This document shows positions 8,667 to 18,100 of a stretch of 64,000 nt of DNA, in pieces. The notes below the pieces were generated by a model, which was not told where the DNA came from, did not search any database, and saw only the letters and a program-made list of their open reading frames with translations. This DNA comes from Solimonas soli DSM 21787 (GTDB taxonomy: Bacteria > Pseudomonadota > Gammaproteobacteria > Nevskiales > Nevskiaceae), in NCBI RefSeq assembly GCF_000474945.1, contig NZ_KI440838.1:35082-99081 (forward strand), in the 5' to 3' direction. A program made the translations under genes and the position numbers. Numbering within the stretch: position 1 is the stretch's first letter; each line of letters opens with the position of its first letter.

Positions 8667-9545
8667 GTGCGCCTCGGCATGGCGCCGGCGTTTTTGATCG
8701 CGGCGCTCGTCGCCACGGCGAGCGCCGCGGCCGCGACTCCGCCCGTCGCCGATCCGCCGCGCGACGCGGCGCATCCGGCGGCGATGCTGCAGATCGAAAT
8801 GCCGAACGGCGGCGCGACGATGTTCGGCACCTACTACCGCGCGGCCGGCGCCGGCCCGCATCCGACCGTGCTGCTCCTGCACGGCCTGCCCGGCTACGAG
8901 GACAACGGTGATCTCGCCCAGGCCCTGCGTCGCGCCGGTTGGAACGTATTGCGTTTCCACTATCGCGGCGCCTGGGGCAGCGGCGGCACGTTCTCCTTCG
9001 CGCACGCGATCGAGGACGCCCGGATGGCGCTCGCCTATCTGCGCGCGCCGGAACAGGCGGGCCGTCTTGCCGTGGACCCGGCACGCATCGTCGTGATCGG
9101 CCACAGCATGGGCGGCTTCGTCGCCGCGACCGTGGCGTCGCGCGATCCGGCGGTGCGCGGCGTCGCGCTGCTGTCGGCCTGGAATCCCGGCACGCTGGCG
9201 AGCAAGGCGAGCGCCGAACTCGATCAGGCCATGCTCGCGGAATTCCGCGGCGACGTTGGCCCGCTCGGTGGCGTTTCGCCCGAAGACTTGCTCGCCGAGG
9301 CGAAACAGCACGCCCGCGAGTGGGATCTGCTCGACGACGGCGAGCGCCTGAAGACGCGCCCCGCGCTGGTCGTGGCCTCCGATGATTTCCTGCGCGACGA
9401 CGATCTGGCGATTGCCGAAGCCTGGCGCAAGTCCAACCCGCACGGCGTGACCTCGCTGCATCTGCCGACCGATCACTCGTATTCCGATCAACGTCTGGCG
9501 CTGCAGGCGGCGGTCATCGGCTGGCTCGCGCCGCTGGCGCGCTGA
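8667..9545 (+). CDS. Secreted alpha/beta hydrolase
   Basis: About 292 residues. A signal peptide (MAPAFLIAALVATASAAAA) follows a GTG start at 8667 or ATG at 8679, two bases or more after the mscL stop. The hydrolase core has LLLHGLPGYEDN for the oxyanion side, nucleophile Ser near 147 in GHSMGG, and a final His in TDHSYSDQR. The family resembles serine aminopeptidase/dienelactone-type hydrolases (DUF-type lysophospholipase-like). Likely periplasmic esterase or peptidase of unknown substrate. Its 3' end overlaps the convergent SGNH hydrolase by 32 bases. Confidence 0.75.
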   Translation: MRLGMAPAFLIAALVATASAAAATPPVADPPRDAAHPAAMLQIEMPNGGATMFGTYYRAAGAGPHPTVLLLHGLPGYEDNGDLAQALRRAGWNVLRFHYRGAWGSGGTFSFAHAIEDARMALAYLRAPEQAGRLAVDPARIVVIGHSMGGFVAATVASRDPAVRGVALLSAWNPGTLASKASAELDQAMLAEFRGDVGPLGGVSPEDLLAEAKQHAREWDLLDDGERLKTRPALVVASDDFLRDDDLAIAEAWRKSNPHGVTSLHLPTDHSYSDQRLALQAAVIGWLAPLAR

Positions 9546-10776
9546 GGGTGGCGCCGAACAGCGTCGCGGCGTCGAGCGCGTCCGCCATCGCGCGATAGCC
9601 GGCGTCGCCCGGATGCAGGTGATCGCCGGAATCGAACCCGGCGCGCAGGCGTGACGGGTGTTGCGGATCGCGCAGCAGCGCGTCGAAATCGACGACGGCA
9701 TCGAACTCGCCGCTGTCGCGCACCCAGCGATTGACCGCCTCGCGCAGCGCGTCGCGCTCGGGTCGGTAATAGCCTTCGAGCGGCGTGCCCTGCAGCGCGC
9801 CCTCGAACGGCGTCAGCGTCGCGCCGACGACGCGCACGCCGCGCAGATGGGCGCGCGCGATCAGCTGCCGGTAGGCGCCGATCAGGTCCGCCACGCGCGG
9901 CGGCGCCTCCTGCGGCGCGAACGCGTGACCGGGCCAGGCGATGTCGTTGATACCCATCAACACGATCACGCTGGCGAGGCCGGGCTGCGCGAGCACGTCG
10001 CGCTCGAAGCGCGCCAGGGCGCTGTCGCCCATGCGCGTCTTGAGCAGGCGCGCGCCGGAGATGCCGGCATTGAGCACGACGACGTTCTGCGGCGCGAGGC
10101 GCGCGGCGAGGAAATCCGGCCAGCGATGATCGAGGTCGGGCGTCGACGCGTTGCCGTCGGTGATCGAGTCGCCGAAGGCGACGACCGTGCGCGGCCGCGT
10201 CCCGCCGTCGACGAGGATGTCGCGCACGAACGCGCGCGCCTGCAGGCGCGCGTCGACCTGCATCGCCGGCGCGGCGGTCTGGTCGCCGGCGCCGACGTAA
10301 GCCGTCTGGCGCGCGTCCCAGTGGAAGGTCGACGGCGGCGTCGGCTCGGGCAGATAGAGGCTGACGCTCAGCGTCTCCAGCGCGTTGACGTCGAGTTCGA
10401 GCGGATCACTGAGCAGGATCGCGCCCGGTGGAACCGTCGCGGCGTGCGCGCCGTCGAAGCGCAGCACGCGGTCACTGCCAGCGGCGACCGAGCCGTCGCG
10501 GCCGGCGCGCGCGAGATGCGCGGCGCCGATGCGCAGGGCCTGCGCGCCGTATTCGTTCGACAGCATGACGCGCACGCGCCGACCGCCGAGCGCGACGCGC
10601 ATCGACTGGCGCAGCGTCTGCCGCCAGAAATGATCCGGCACCTGGGTCGACAGCGGAAACTCGCCGCTCCACAAGGGCTGCGGACTCGCGGTCCAGACGA
10701 CACGCCAGTCGGCGATGGCCGAGGAGGCGAAGGCGAGCGCCAGGACGGCGGCGAAGGCGGCGGGGCGGCGGCGCAT
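9514..10776 (-). CDS. Secreted SGNH/GDSL hydrolase
   Basis: A 420-residue exported esterase. It starts MRRRPAAFAAVLALAFASSAIA, a signal peptide. An N-terminal beta-sandwich-like domain (about 25-190) precedes the SGNH domain. Block I is VVAFGDSITDG (Ser near 210), block II has Gly in NAGISGARLL, block III Asn in MGINDI, and block V has Asp and His in SGDHLHPGDAGY. Its layout resembles family 2 carbohydrate esterase-like GDSL lipases from soil proteobacteria. The start at 10776 has GGAG six bases upstream; an in-frame ATG twelve bases earlier is possible. Confidence 0.85.
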   Translation of the reverse strand: MRRRPAAFAAVLALAFASSAIADWRVVWTASPQPLWSGEFPLSTQVPDHFWRQTLRQSMRVALGGRRVRVMLSNEYGAQALRIGAAHLARAGRDGSVAAGSDRVLRFDGAHAATVPPGAILLSDPLELDVNALETLSVSLYLPEPTPPSTFHWDARQTAYVGAGDQTAAPAMQVDARLQARAFVRDILVDGGTRPRTVVAFGDSITDGNASTPDLDHRWPDFLAARLAPQNVVVLNAGISGARLLKTRMGDSALARFERDVLAQPGLASVIVLMGINDIAWPGHAFAPQEAPPRVADLIGAYRQLIARAHLRGVRVVGATLTPFEGALQGTPLEGYYRPERDALREAVNRWVRDSGEFDAVVDFDALLRDPQHPSRLRAGFDSGDHLHPGDAGYRAMADALDAATLFGATLSAPAARASR

Positions 10777-11089
10777 GAAGGACTCCATGACAGGCGGGCG
10801 CAGAGTATGTCGGCGCCATCCCGCAGCGCCCATGCATCGGCCCGGCACCGCTGTCGTGCCGTCGAATCAGCAATCGCCGTATGCCGGTCGCCGGCCCGCG
10901 CGCAGCGCGTCGCGCGCCGCTTTGATGCGGCTGGCGGCGGCGTGCAGCGTGTCGTCGAGCAAGCGTTTCAGCGACGCGCAACGACCTCGCATTGTCCGAT
11001 GCCCGCTCGGCATTAGAATCAAGCATCGCGACGTCAGCGCTTGTTGGAGCTGGGTCTTGGGCAGCGAGACGGTGATTGACTTGTCGGGC
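10777..11089. other. Gap between SGNH hydrolase and decayed hydrolase
   Basis: About 313 bases holding the SGNH hydrolase promoter region and one small minus-strand frame at 10867-10992 (listed separately). No convincing promoter pair, hairpin with T-run or RNA gene is seen. The sequence GCATTAGAATCAAGC near 11010-11025 is the only AT-richer spot and might hold a -10 (TAGAAT) for the broken hydrolase downstream. Confidence 0.4.
10867..10992 (-). CDS. Possible 41-residue basic protein
   Basis: A short frame MRGRCASLKRLLDDTLHAAA... ending in RRPAYGDC. Third codon positions are strongly GC-rich like the neighbours and the middle looks like one amphipathic helix, but there is no ribosome binding site and no recognised family. 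It could be a fragment of a lost gene. Weak call. Confidence 0.2.
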   Translation of the reverse strand: MRGRCASLKRLLDDTLHAAASRIKAARDALRAGRRPAYGDC

Positions 11090-11766
11090 ATGCGGGCTCG
11101 CCTGGAAAGCGACGGCGAGGGCCCCTGCGCCTTTTCATCCACGGCCAGGGTGGAGACCTTCGAACCTGGGATCGTCTCTGGACGTTTCTGCCCGGAAATC
11201 GACGTCTGGTCCGCTATGACCTGAGAGGCTTCGGGGGCTCGGTCGCGACGGCCGACCAACGCTACAGGCACAGCGAGGATCTCGTGGAACTGCTTGATGC
11301 GCTCTCGATCGAGAAAATCGATCTGGTCGGCGTATCCATGGGCGGCGGCATCGCGCTCAGCTTTGCTCTCGACCATCCTCTTCGGGTACGCAGCCTGATC
11401 CTGATCAGCCCGCAGATCGCGGGTTGGGAATGGTCCGTGCCGTGGCAGATGCGCTGGCAGTCGATCGTCGAGGCCGCGCGTTCGGGACGAATGGCCCACG
11501 CCAAGCGGCTCTGGTGGGATCACCCCATGTTCGCATCCACCCGCGATTCGGAAGCGGTTGCTGATCTGCGCGATGAGATCGAGCGCTTCGAGGGCAGGCA
11601 GTGGATTGCCGACGGGCATGCCCTCGTCATGAGCCTTGGCCGGAAACAGGAAACGGAAAGCCGGTTCGCGCTCCGCAAGGAATGGCCGCGCGCGTCGGGC
11701 TGGCGCCGATTCAGACCGCGGCGCGCAGCTTCGGCTGCGGGTGATGCAGCGCGTACTCGCGCTTGA
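11090..11766 (+). pseudogene. Frameshifted and truncated alpha/beta hydrolase
   Basis: ATG 11090 opens MRARLESDGEGP, then the frame is lost; the next frame continues RLFIHGQGGDLRTWDRLW, the oxyanion-hole region of an alpha/beta hydrolase. Adding one C to the C-run at 11122-11125 joins them perfectly. The second frame has YDLRGFGGS and nucleophile elbow GVSMGGGIALSFA (Ser near 90). Homology fades around 11640, before the usual Asp and His of the triad, and the frame then runs into the 3' end of the convergent patatin. So it carries a one-base deletion and a lost C-terminus. Codon use is less GC-rich at third positions than its neighbours, suggesting acquisition. A sequencing error could explain the frameshift but not the missing end. 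Confidence 0.65.
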
Positions 11767-13186
11767 GCAGGCGCAGGCAATCCTCAAAGGTGCGCGAGAC
11801 CTGCGTCTGCAGGCGGATGCGTTCGAGCTTGGGCCAGGTCGCGCGTTCGCCGTCGCGGATGAACTGCCGGATGTCGTCGGCGCTCGGGTTGCTGAACAGG
11901 CGCAGGGCGCGGCGGTGCGAAGGCGCCGGAAACACGTTGATGTCGCCGGAGTAGCGCTGCTGCAGGATGTTGTCGACCTTGCCGAGCAGGCGGCCGCCGC
12001 CGTAGGGATCGAGGTGCTTGCGGGCCAGCTTGAGCGCGCCGCTGCTGCCCTGCTTGATCAGCTCCCTGGCCAGCGGCGCGAGCCCGCGGCGCTCGAGTTC
12101 GGCCTCGGCGAGCAGCGGCACGATGTGCGGATTGGTCTGGCTGACGATGTAGTGATTGACGTTGTGCAGGCGCGCGAGGCGCAGCATCGGCAGGTCCGAG
12201 GACAGCGTGCCGTCGATCCAGCGCTTGCTCGGCAGGTAAGGCACGACGCGCTTCTCGTAGTCGCGCGCCTCGAGCTGCACCGGCTCGAACACGCCGGGCA
12301 CCGCGCAGGAGGCGAGCACGGCCTTGCGCATGATCACGTGCGGCGCGGTCAGATAATTGAGCAGGCGGCCCTGCTGATGCGGCTCGGCCGGCGAGACGGT
12401 GACGCTGACGATGCGCCGCGTGCGCTCGAAGGCCTCGACGAAGGTGTACTCGCCGATGTTGGCGCCGACGCAGCGTTCGAGCTGGGCGCCGTCCATCATC
12501 GAGCCGGTGCGCAGGCTCTCGCGCCAGCCTAGCAGGCGGAAGGCGTCGAGATCGAGCCCGCCGGGCTCGAACATCTGCGCGATCTCGGCGTCGTTGCGCA
12601 CGGCTAACGCGCTGGCGATGATCGAGCCCGCCGAAGCGCCGGACAGCACGCGCGGCAGGAGCTTCTCGGCGTGCAGCGCCTTGATCACGCCGAGATGGAA
12701 CAGGCCCAGGGTGCCGCCGCCAGACAGCATCAGCGCCGAGCGGCCGAAGGCGGTCGCCGTGCGCTTGAAGAACGGAATCTTGTCGTCGAGGCCGAAATCG
12801 GCGAAGTCGCCGGCGCAGATGAAATCGAGGCAGCGCGACACTTCGCGCAGGTAGTCCTCGATCAGCCGCTTGGTGCCGATGCGCGCGACGCCGTACAGCG
12901 CCGGATTGGAAAGATTGCCGAGATTGCCGTGCAGGCCTTCGTACAGCTCGAACGCCAGCTGGCGCGCATCGCCCTGGCGGCGCAGCAGGCGCATGCGCTG
13001 CAGGCGTTCGCGCAGCAGCAGGTAGTCGTAGTCGTCACTGGCCTCGTCCGCCTTCCAGGCCTCGCCACCTTCGAGGCGATCGAGATCGGCGGCGATCTCG
13101 CGCCAGGCGGCGTAGTGCTCCGCCTGCGCAAGATCGCGCAGGCGTTCTCGAACGAGGCGGTGAACGAAGCGGGGTGGAGTTCTCAT
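11711..13186 (-). CDS. Patatin-like phospholipase with N-terminal DUF3336 domain
   Basis: A 491-residue protein of the TGL3/SDP1-like patatin group found in bacteria and eukaryotes. Residues 1-130 form the helical DUF3336 region. The patatin core has the oxyanion motif LSGGGTLGLFHLG near 155, nucleophile Ser in SGASAGSI near 185, and the catalytic Asp in WIDGTLSSDLP near 325. Probably an intracellular acyl hydrolase of triacylglycerol or phospholipid. With the WS/DGAT-type protein in this window it hints at neutral lipid turnover. An upstream ATG at 13207 is possible. Confidence 0.88.
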   Translation of the reverse strand: MRTPPRFVHRLVRERLRDLAQAEHYAAWREIAADLDRLEGGEAWKADEASDDYDYLLLRERLQRMRLLRRQGDARQLAFELYEGLHGNLGNLSNPALYGVARIGTKRLIEDYLREVSRCLDFICAGDFADFGLDDKIPFFKRTATAFGRSALMLSGGGTLGLFHLGVIKALHAEKLLPRVLSGASAGSIIASALAVRNDAEIAQMFEPGGLDLDAFRLLGWRESLRTGSMMDGAQLERCVGANIGEYTFVEAFERTRRIVSVTVSPAEPHQQGRLLNYLTAPHVIMRKAVLASCAVPGVFEPVQLEARDYEKRVVPYLPSKRWIDGTLSSDLPMLRLARLHNVNHYIVSQTNPHIVPLLAEAELERRGLAPLARELIKQGSSGALKLARKHLDPYGGGRLLGKVDNILQQRYSGDINVFPAPSHRRALRLFSNPSADDIRQFIRDGERATWPKLERIRLQTQVSRTFEDCLRLLKREYALHHPQPKLRAAV

Positions 13187-13272
13187 GTAAGCTGAGTGTA
13201 GGTGCAAAGCCGCGCGCGATGCTGACCGCTCGCATGGGAAAATCGTACCGATAAAGGCGTACCGGCGGACTC

Positions 13273-13779
13273 ATGGATGGCGCATTCGTCGACGGCATCT
13301 GGTTGTTGCTGGCCTGGGCACTGGCGCTCGCGCTGATCGCCGGCGGCCTCGTCGGCACCCTGCTGCCGGTGCTGCCCGGCGCGCCGCTGGTGTTCTTCGG
13401 CCTCTGGCTGATCGCCCTCATCGACCGCTACCGGCACGTCGGCTGGCCGACGCTGACGCTGCTCGGCGCGATCGTGCTGCTCACCGTGCTCATCGATTTC
13501 GCCGCTTCGGCGCTCGGCGCGAAGAAGGTCGGCGCCAGCCGGCAGGCGGTGAGCGGCGCGCTCATCGGCAGCATCATCGGCGTGTTCTTCGGCATTCCGG
13601 GCCTGCTGCTCGGGCCCTTCGTCGGCGCCGTGATCGGCGAGCTGATGGCGCAGAGCCGCGTCGAGCAGGCGGCGCGCGTCGGCGTCGCCACCTGGCTCGG
13701 CCTGCTCGCCGGCAGCATCGCCAAGCTGGCGCTGTGCCTGACCATGCTGCTGCTGTTCGCCTTCGCCTGGTTCGTCTGA
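13273..13779 (+). CDS. DUF456 family membrane protein
   Basis: A 168-residue hydrophobic protein with about four to five spans and the DUF456 pattern: GLVGTLLPVLPGAPLVF near 26-42, then a Gly-rich small-residue segment (GALIGSIIGVFFGIPGLLLG) and GPFVGAVIGEL. Function unknown in all organisms. Divergent from the patatin, with an 86-base gap, and convergent with mltD, whose stop lies 12 bases away. Confidence 0.85.
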   Translation: MDGAFVDGIWLLLAWALALALIAGGLVGTLLPVLPGAPLVFFGLWLIALIDRYRHVGWPTLTLLGAIVLLTVLIDFAASALGAKKVGASRQAVSGALIGSIIGVFFGIPGLLLGPFVGAVIGELMAQSRVEQAARVGVATWLGLLAGSIAKLALCLTMLLLFAFAWFV

Positions 13780-13791
13780 GGAACCGGGCGC

Positions 13792-15576
13792 TCAGCTGTC
13801 GAGCGGCACCTTCAGCTTCTGGCCCGGGCGGATGTTCGAGCCCTTCAGATGGTTCGCGGCGCGCAGATCGGAAACGCTGACGTTGTAGCGCTGCGCGATG
13901 CCGCTGAGCGTCTGCCCGGACTGCACCTTGTGCGTGCGGAAGCCGGCTTTCTTCCTCGCCCTGCCGGTCGCGCCCTTGGTGGCCGCCGCGTCGTTGTCGC
14001 GCTGCTCTTCCTTGGCCTCGACGATCTTCTGCTGCAGCGTCTGCTGCGGCGTCGCGTCGCCGACCGCGACCGTGATCGGTCCCGGCCGCGATTCGGTCTT
14101 CGGCGGAATCTTCAACACCGCGCCGACGCGCAGCCTGTGCGCCGACTTGAGATCGTTGACCTTGAGGATGGCGCCCTGCGAGACGCCGTACTGCCGGGCG
14201 ATCTTGCCGAGGCTGTCGCCGCGGCCGATGCGGTGCAGCAGGAACAGCGCGCGCTGGCTGTCGAAGCGTTCGTGGCTGCCGAGCTTGGCGTAGCCCACTT
14301 CGAACGCGCGCGCGCTGCCGTACGGCACGCGGATCAGATGCCCCGGCGGCACGTACAGCTTGCCTTCGATGACCTCCGGCCGGTAGGCCGGATTGAGGCG
14401 CTGGAAGACCTCGTCGCTGGCGCCGCACAGGCGGCGCAGCGTGTCGTAGGGCACGTAGTTGCGGGTTTCGACGATCTCGAACTCGAGCGGATTGCTGTTG
14501 CGCAGCGCGCCGACGCGCTCGCGGTAGGCGCGTTCGACGTCGACCGCGGCGAGGAATTCGGCGTAGTAGTTGCGCGAGGCGAAGCCGAAGCGCGGCCCGT
14601 CCCAGCGCTCGATCAGGTCCATCAGCGTCTTGCCGTTGATGGCGTCGAGCGCGCGGGCGATGCCGTTGCGGCCGTGGTTGTAGGCGGTGATCGCCAGCGG
14701 CCAGTCCTGCAGGCGCGTGTAGTCGTCGCGCAGATGGCGCGCGGCGGCGTCGGTCGAGGTCCACGGATCGCGGCGGTCGTCGACCACGTCGTCGAGGCGC
14801 ATGTAGATGCGCGCCGAGGAGGGGATGAACTGCCAGATGCCGGCGGCGCCGGACTTCGAATAGGCCTGCAGGTTGAAGCTCGATTCGACCAGCGGCAGGC
14901 GCGTCAGCTGCGCCGGCAGTCCGTAGTTGCGGAACGTCGCTTCCATCGACGGCAGGTAGCGGTTCGAGACCTCGAGCGCGTTCTCGGTGCGTTCCTTGAG
15001 GCCGCGCTGCACGCGCGCCGTGCCGATCTGCTTGCTGAACTTGTCGGCGCCCGGCACGTCGGCGAACAGATCGTAGATGCGCCGCTCCTCGGCGCTCATC
15101 GTCTCCGGCGCGTACTGCTTGGCCTGCACGCGCTTGAGCACGTCGTCGACGTGATCCTTGGCGTCGGCTTCCTCGGCGCGGCGGCGTTTGTCGAGCACGA
15201 ACTTGTCGGTCGTCGTCGCGTCGTCGCGATAGTCGAGGACCATGAACACCTTGTTCGGATAGACCGACGAGTGCACCACGCTCTGCAGCTCGGAATACTG
15301 GCTGAAGACGCGCGTCCAGAACGACACCGCCGGCTTCAGCGCGTCGTATCGCGGCAGGTTGGCATTGGTGGCGCCGTTGCTGATGACGTTGGTCAGCGCG
15401 TTCGGCAGGGTGGCGCCGGGCGCCGCCGCCGCGTTGACCGGCGTCTCGCTGCCGCGCAGCGGCGCCGGCGGATCATCGCCCTCGTCGGCGACCGGCGCGG
15501 CCTGCGCGAAGACGAGCTGCGAAGCGCCCGCGGCCGCGAGGCCGAACGCCAGGCACGTCATCCTGAATCTGTGCAC
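13792..15576 (-). CDS. mltD: Membrane-bound lytic transglycosylase D with LysM repeats
   Basis: About 594 residues. A GTG start at 15576, preceded by GGAG six bases upstream, gives VHRFRMTCLAFGLAAAGASQ, a signal peptide; the open frame continues further but without a binding site. The transglycosylase (GH23/SLT) domain spans about residues 180-330, with catalytic Glu in PLVESSFNLQAYSKSGA and the GIWQFIPSSARIY segment. Then follow LysM modules near 385-430, 440-490 and 540-594 (for example HKVQSGQTLSGIAQRYNVS). It cleaves glycan strands of peptidoglycan with 1,6-anhydro product formation. Regulated from the divergent promoter at 15623-15651. Confidence 0.92.
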   Translation of the reverse strand: MHRFRMTCLAFGLAAAGASQLVFAQAAPVADEGDDPPAPLRGSETPVNAAAAPGATLPNALTNVISNGATNANLPRYDALKPAVSFWTRVFSQYSELQSVVHSSVYPNKVFMVLDYRDDATTTDKFVLDKRRRAEEADAKDHVDDVLKRVQAKQYAPETMSAEERRIYDLFADVPGADKFSKQIGTARVQRGLKERTENALEVSNRYLPSMEATFRNYGLPAQLTRLPLVESSFNLQAYSKSGAAGIWQFIPSSARIYMRLDDVVDDRRDPWTSTDAAARHLRDDYTRLQDWPLAITAYNHGRNGIARALDAINGKTLMDLIERWDGPRFGFASRNYYAEFLAAVDVERAYRERVGALRNSNPLEFEIVETRNYVPYDTLRRLCGASDEVFQRLNPAYRPEVIEGKLYVPPGHLIRVPYGSARAFEVGYAKLGSHERFDSQRALFLLHRIGRGDSLGKIARQYGVSQGAILKVNDLKSAHRLRVGAVLKIPPKTESRPGPITVAVGDATPQQTLQQKIVEAKEEQRDNDAAATKGATGRARKKAGFRTHKVQSGQTLSGIAQRYNVSVSDLRAANHLKGSNIRPGQKLKVPLDS

Positions 15577-15622
15577 CGATACTCCGAGCCTGTTCGGCTG
15601 TCTGTCCCGCCCGCGTGGTGAT

Positions 15623-15651
15623 GGTACTGCCCTGTCTGACATGCATCAATC
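15623..15651 (-). promoter_or_regulatory. Putative promoter of mltD
   Basis: On the minus strand TTGATG (15651-15646), a 17-base spacer and TACCAT (15628-15623) form a reasonable sigma-70 promoter about 47 bases upstream of the GTG start. Confidence 0.4.
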
Positions 15652-15665
15652 CGCCGAGACGTTAA

Positions 15666-16658
<993 letters not shown>

Positions 16659-16671
16659 GGACGCGCCGCGC

Positions 16672-18093
16672 ATGACGACCATCGCCATCATCGGCGCCGG
16701 CTTCTGCGGCACGACCCTCGCCGTGCACCTGCTGCGGCGTCCGCCGGTGACGCCGCTCAACGTGGTGCTCATCAACCGCTCCGGCCTGCTGGCGCGCGGC
16801 GTCGCCTACGGCACGCGCACCGCCAGCCACGTGCTCAACGTGCCGGCCGCGCGCATGGGCGCGCTGCCGGGCGAGGAGGACGGCTTCCTGCAGTTCGCGC
16901 GGCGGCAGGACCCGAAGGTGGGCGGCGCCAGCTTCGTCGCGCGCCGCGCCTATGGCGACTATCTCGAAAGCCTGCTCGCCGACGCGGCGGTGCGCGCCGG
17001 CAGCGGCGTGCGCTTTCGCGCCGTGGTCGGCGACGTCAACCGCATCCTGCCGCTGGCCGGCGGCGGCGCGCGCATCCTGCTCAGCAACGGCGATGCGATC
17101 GGCGCCGAGCGCGTCGTGCTCAGCATGGGCAATTACGCGCCGGGCGATCCGCCGGTCGCCGCCGGACAGCGCAGCTTCTATTCGAGCCCGCGCTACGTCG
17201 CCAATCCGTGGCGGCCCGATGCGCTGTGGGTGGTCAAGCCCGAGCAGCCGGTGCTGCTGATCGGCACCGGCCTGACCATGCTCGACATCGCGCTCGACCT
17301 GCGCGAGCGCGGGCACGCGGCGCCGATCTACGCGCTGTCGCGCCGCGGCCTCGTGCCGCAGGCGCATCGCGACCTCGAGACGCCGCCGGTTTACGACGAG
17401 CAGCTGCCGCGGCGCATGCTCGCGCAGCCGACCGCGCGCAACTATCTGCGCGCGATGCGCGAGGCCGTGATCGTGCACGAGCGCGCCGGCCGCGACTGGC
17501 GCGACGTCATCGGCGCCGTGCGCGCGGTGACGCCGCAGCTCTGGCAGGCATTGCCGCTGCGCGAGCGCCAGCGCTTCCTGCGCCACGTGCGGCCGTACTG
17601 GGAAACGCACCGCCACCGTTGCGCGCCGGCGCTCGGCCGGCGCCTGCAGGCGGAGATCGACAGCGGCGCGCTGGCGCTGATCGCCGGCCGCATCACCGGC
17701 TACGACGAAAGCGTCGAGGCCTTGCACGTGCGCTTCCGCCGCCGCGGCGGCAAGGCCGAGGAAGCACTCGCGGTCGGCACCGTCATCAACTGCACGGGCC
17801 CCGACAACGACACGCGCAAGCTGCGCGATCCGCTGATCGGCGGGCTGCGCGAGGACGGCCTGCTGCGCGTCGATCGGCTCGGGCTCGGCTTCGAGATCGA
17901 CGAGCACTACGCGCTGCTCGATCACGACGGCAGGGCGACGCCGTGGCTGCACTACGTCGGCCCGTTCCTCAAGTACCGCGACTGGGAGGCGACCGCGGTG
18001 CCCGAGCTGCGCCGGCACGTCGCCGCGCTGGCCGCGGTGCTGCATCGCGAGCTCGGCGGCGCGCGCGAGGCGATCGCCGGCTTCGCGTCCTAG
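16672..18093 (+). CDS. FAD/NAD(P)-binding protein (HcrD/NAD_binding_9 type)
   Basis: A 473-residue flavoprotein. N-terminal FAD motif TIAIIGAGFCGTTLAVHL, then the ARGVAYGT and HVLNVPAARMGALPG segments typical of the FAD-NAD(P)-binding family that includes hydroxyacylglutathione-type and siderophore-linked oxidoreductases of unknown substrate. A second dinucleotide motif, VLLIGTGLTMLDIALDL, lies near 195-212. Substrate not known. Probably co-transcribed with pip. Ends 7 bases before the convergent emrB stop. Confidence 0.75.
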   Translation: MTTIAIIGAGFCGTTLAVHLLRRPPVTPLNVVLINRSGLLARGVAYGTRTASHVLNVPAARMGALPGEEDGFLQFARRQDPKVGGASFVARRAYGDYLESLLADAAVRAGSGVRFRAVVGDVNRILPLAGGGARILLSNGDAIGAERVVLSMGNYAPGDPPVAAGQRSFYSSPRYVANPWRPDALWVVKPEQPVLLIGTGLTMLDIALDLRERGHAAPIYALSRRGLVPQAHRDLETPPVYDEQLPRRMLAQPTARNYLRAMREAVIVHERAGRDWRDVIGAVRAVTPQLWQALPLRERQRFLRHVRPYWETHRHRCAPALGRRLQAEIDSGALALIAGRITGYDESVEALHVRFRRRGGKAEEALAVGTVINCTGPDNDTRKLRDPLIGGLREDGLLRVDRLGLGFEIDEHYALLDHDGRATPWLHYVGPFLKYRDWEATAVPELRRHVAALAAVLHRELGGAREAIAGFAS

Positions 18094-18100
18094 CGGGAGC

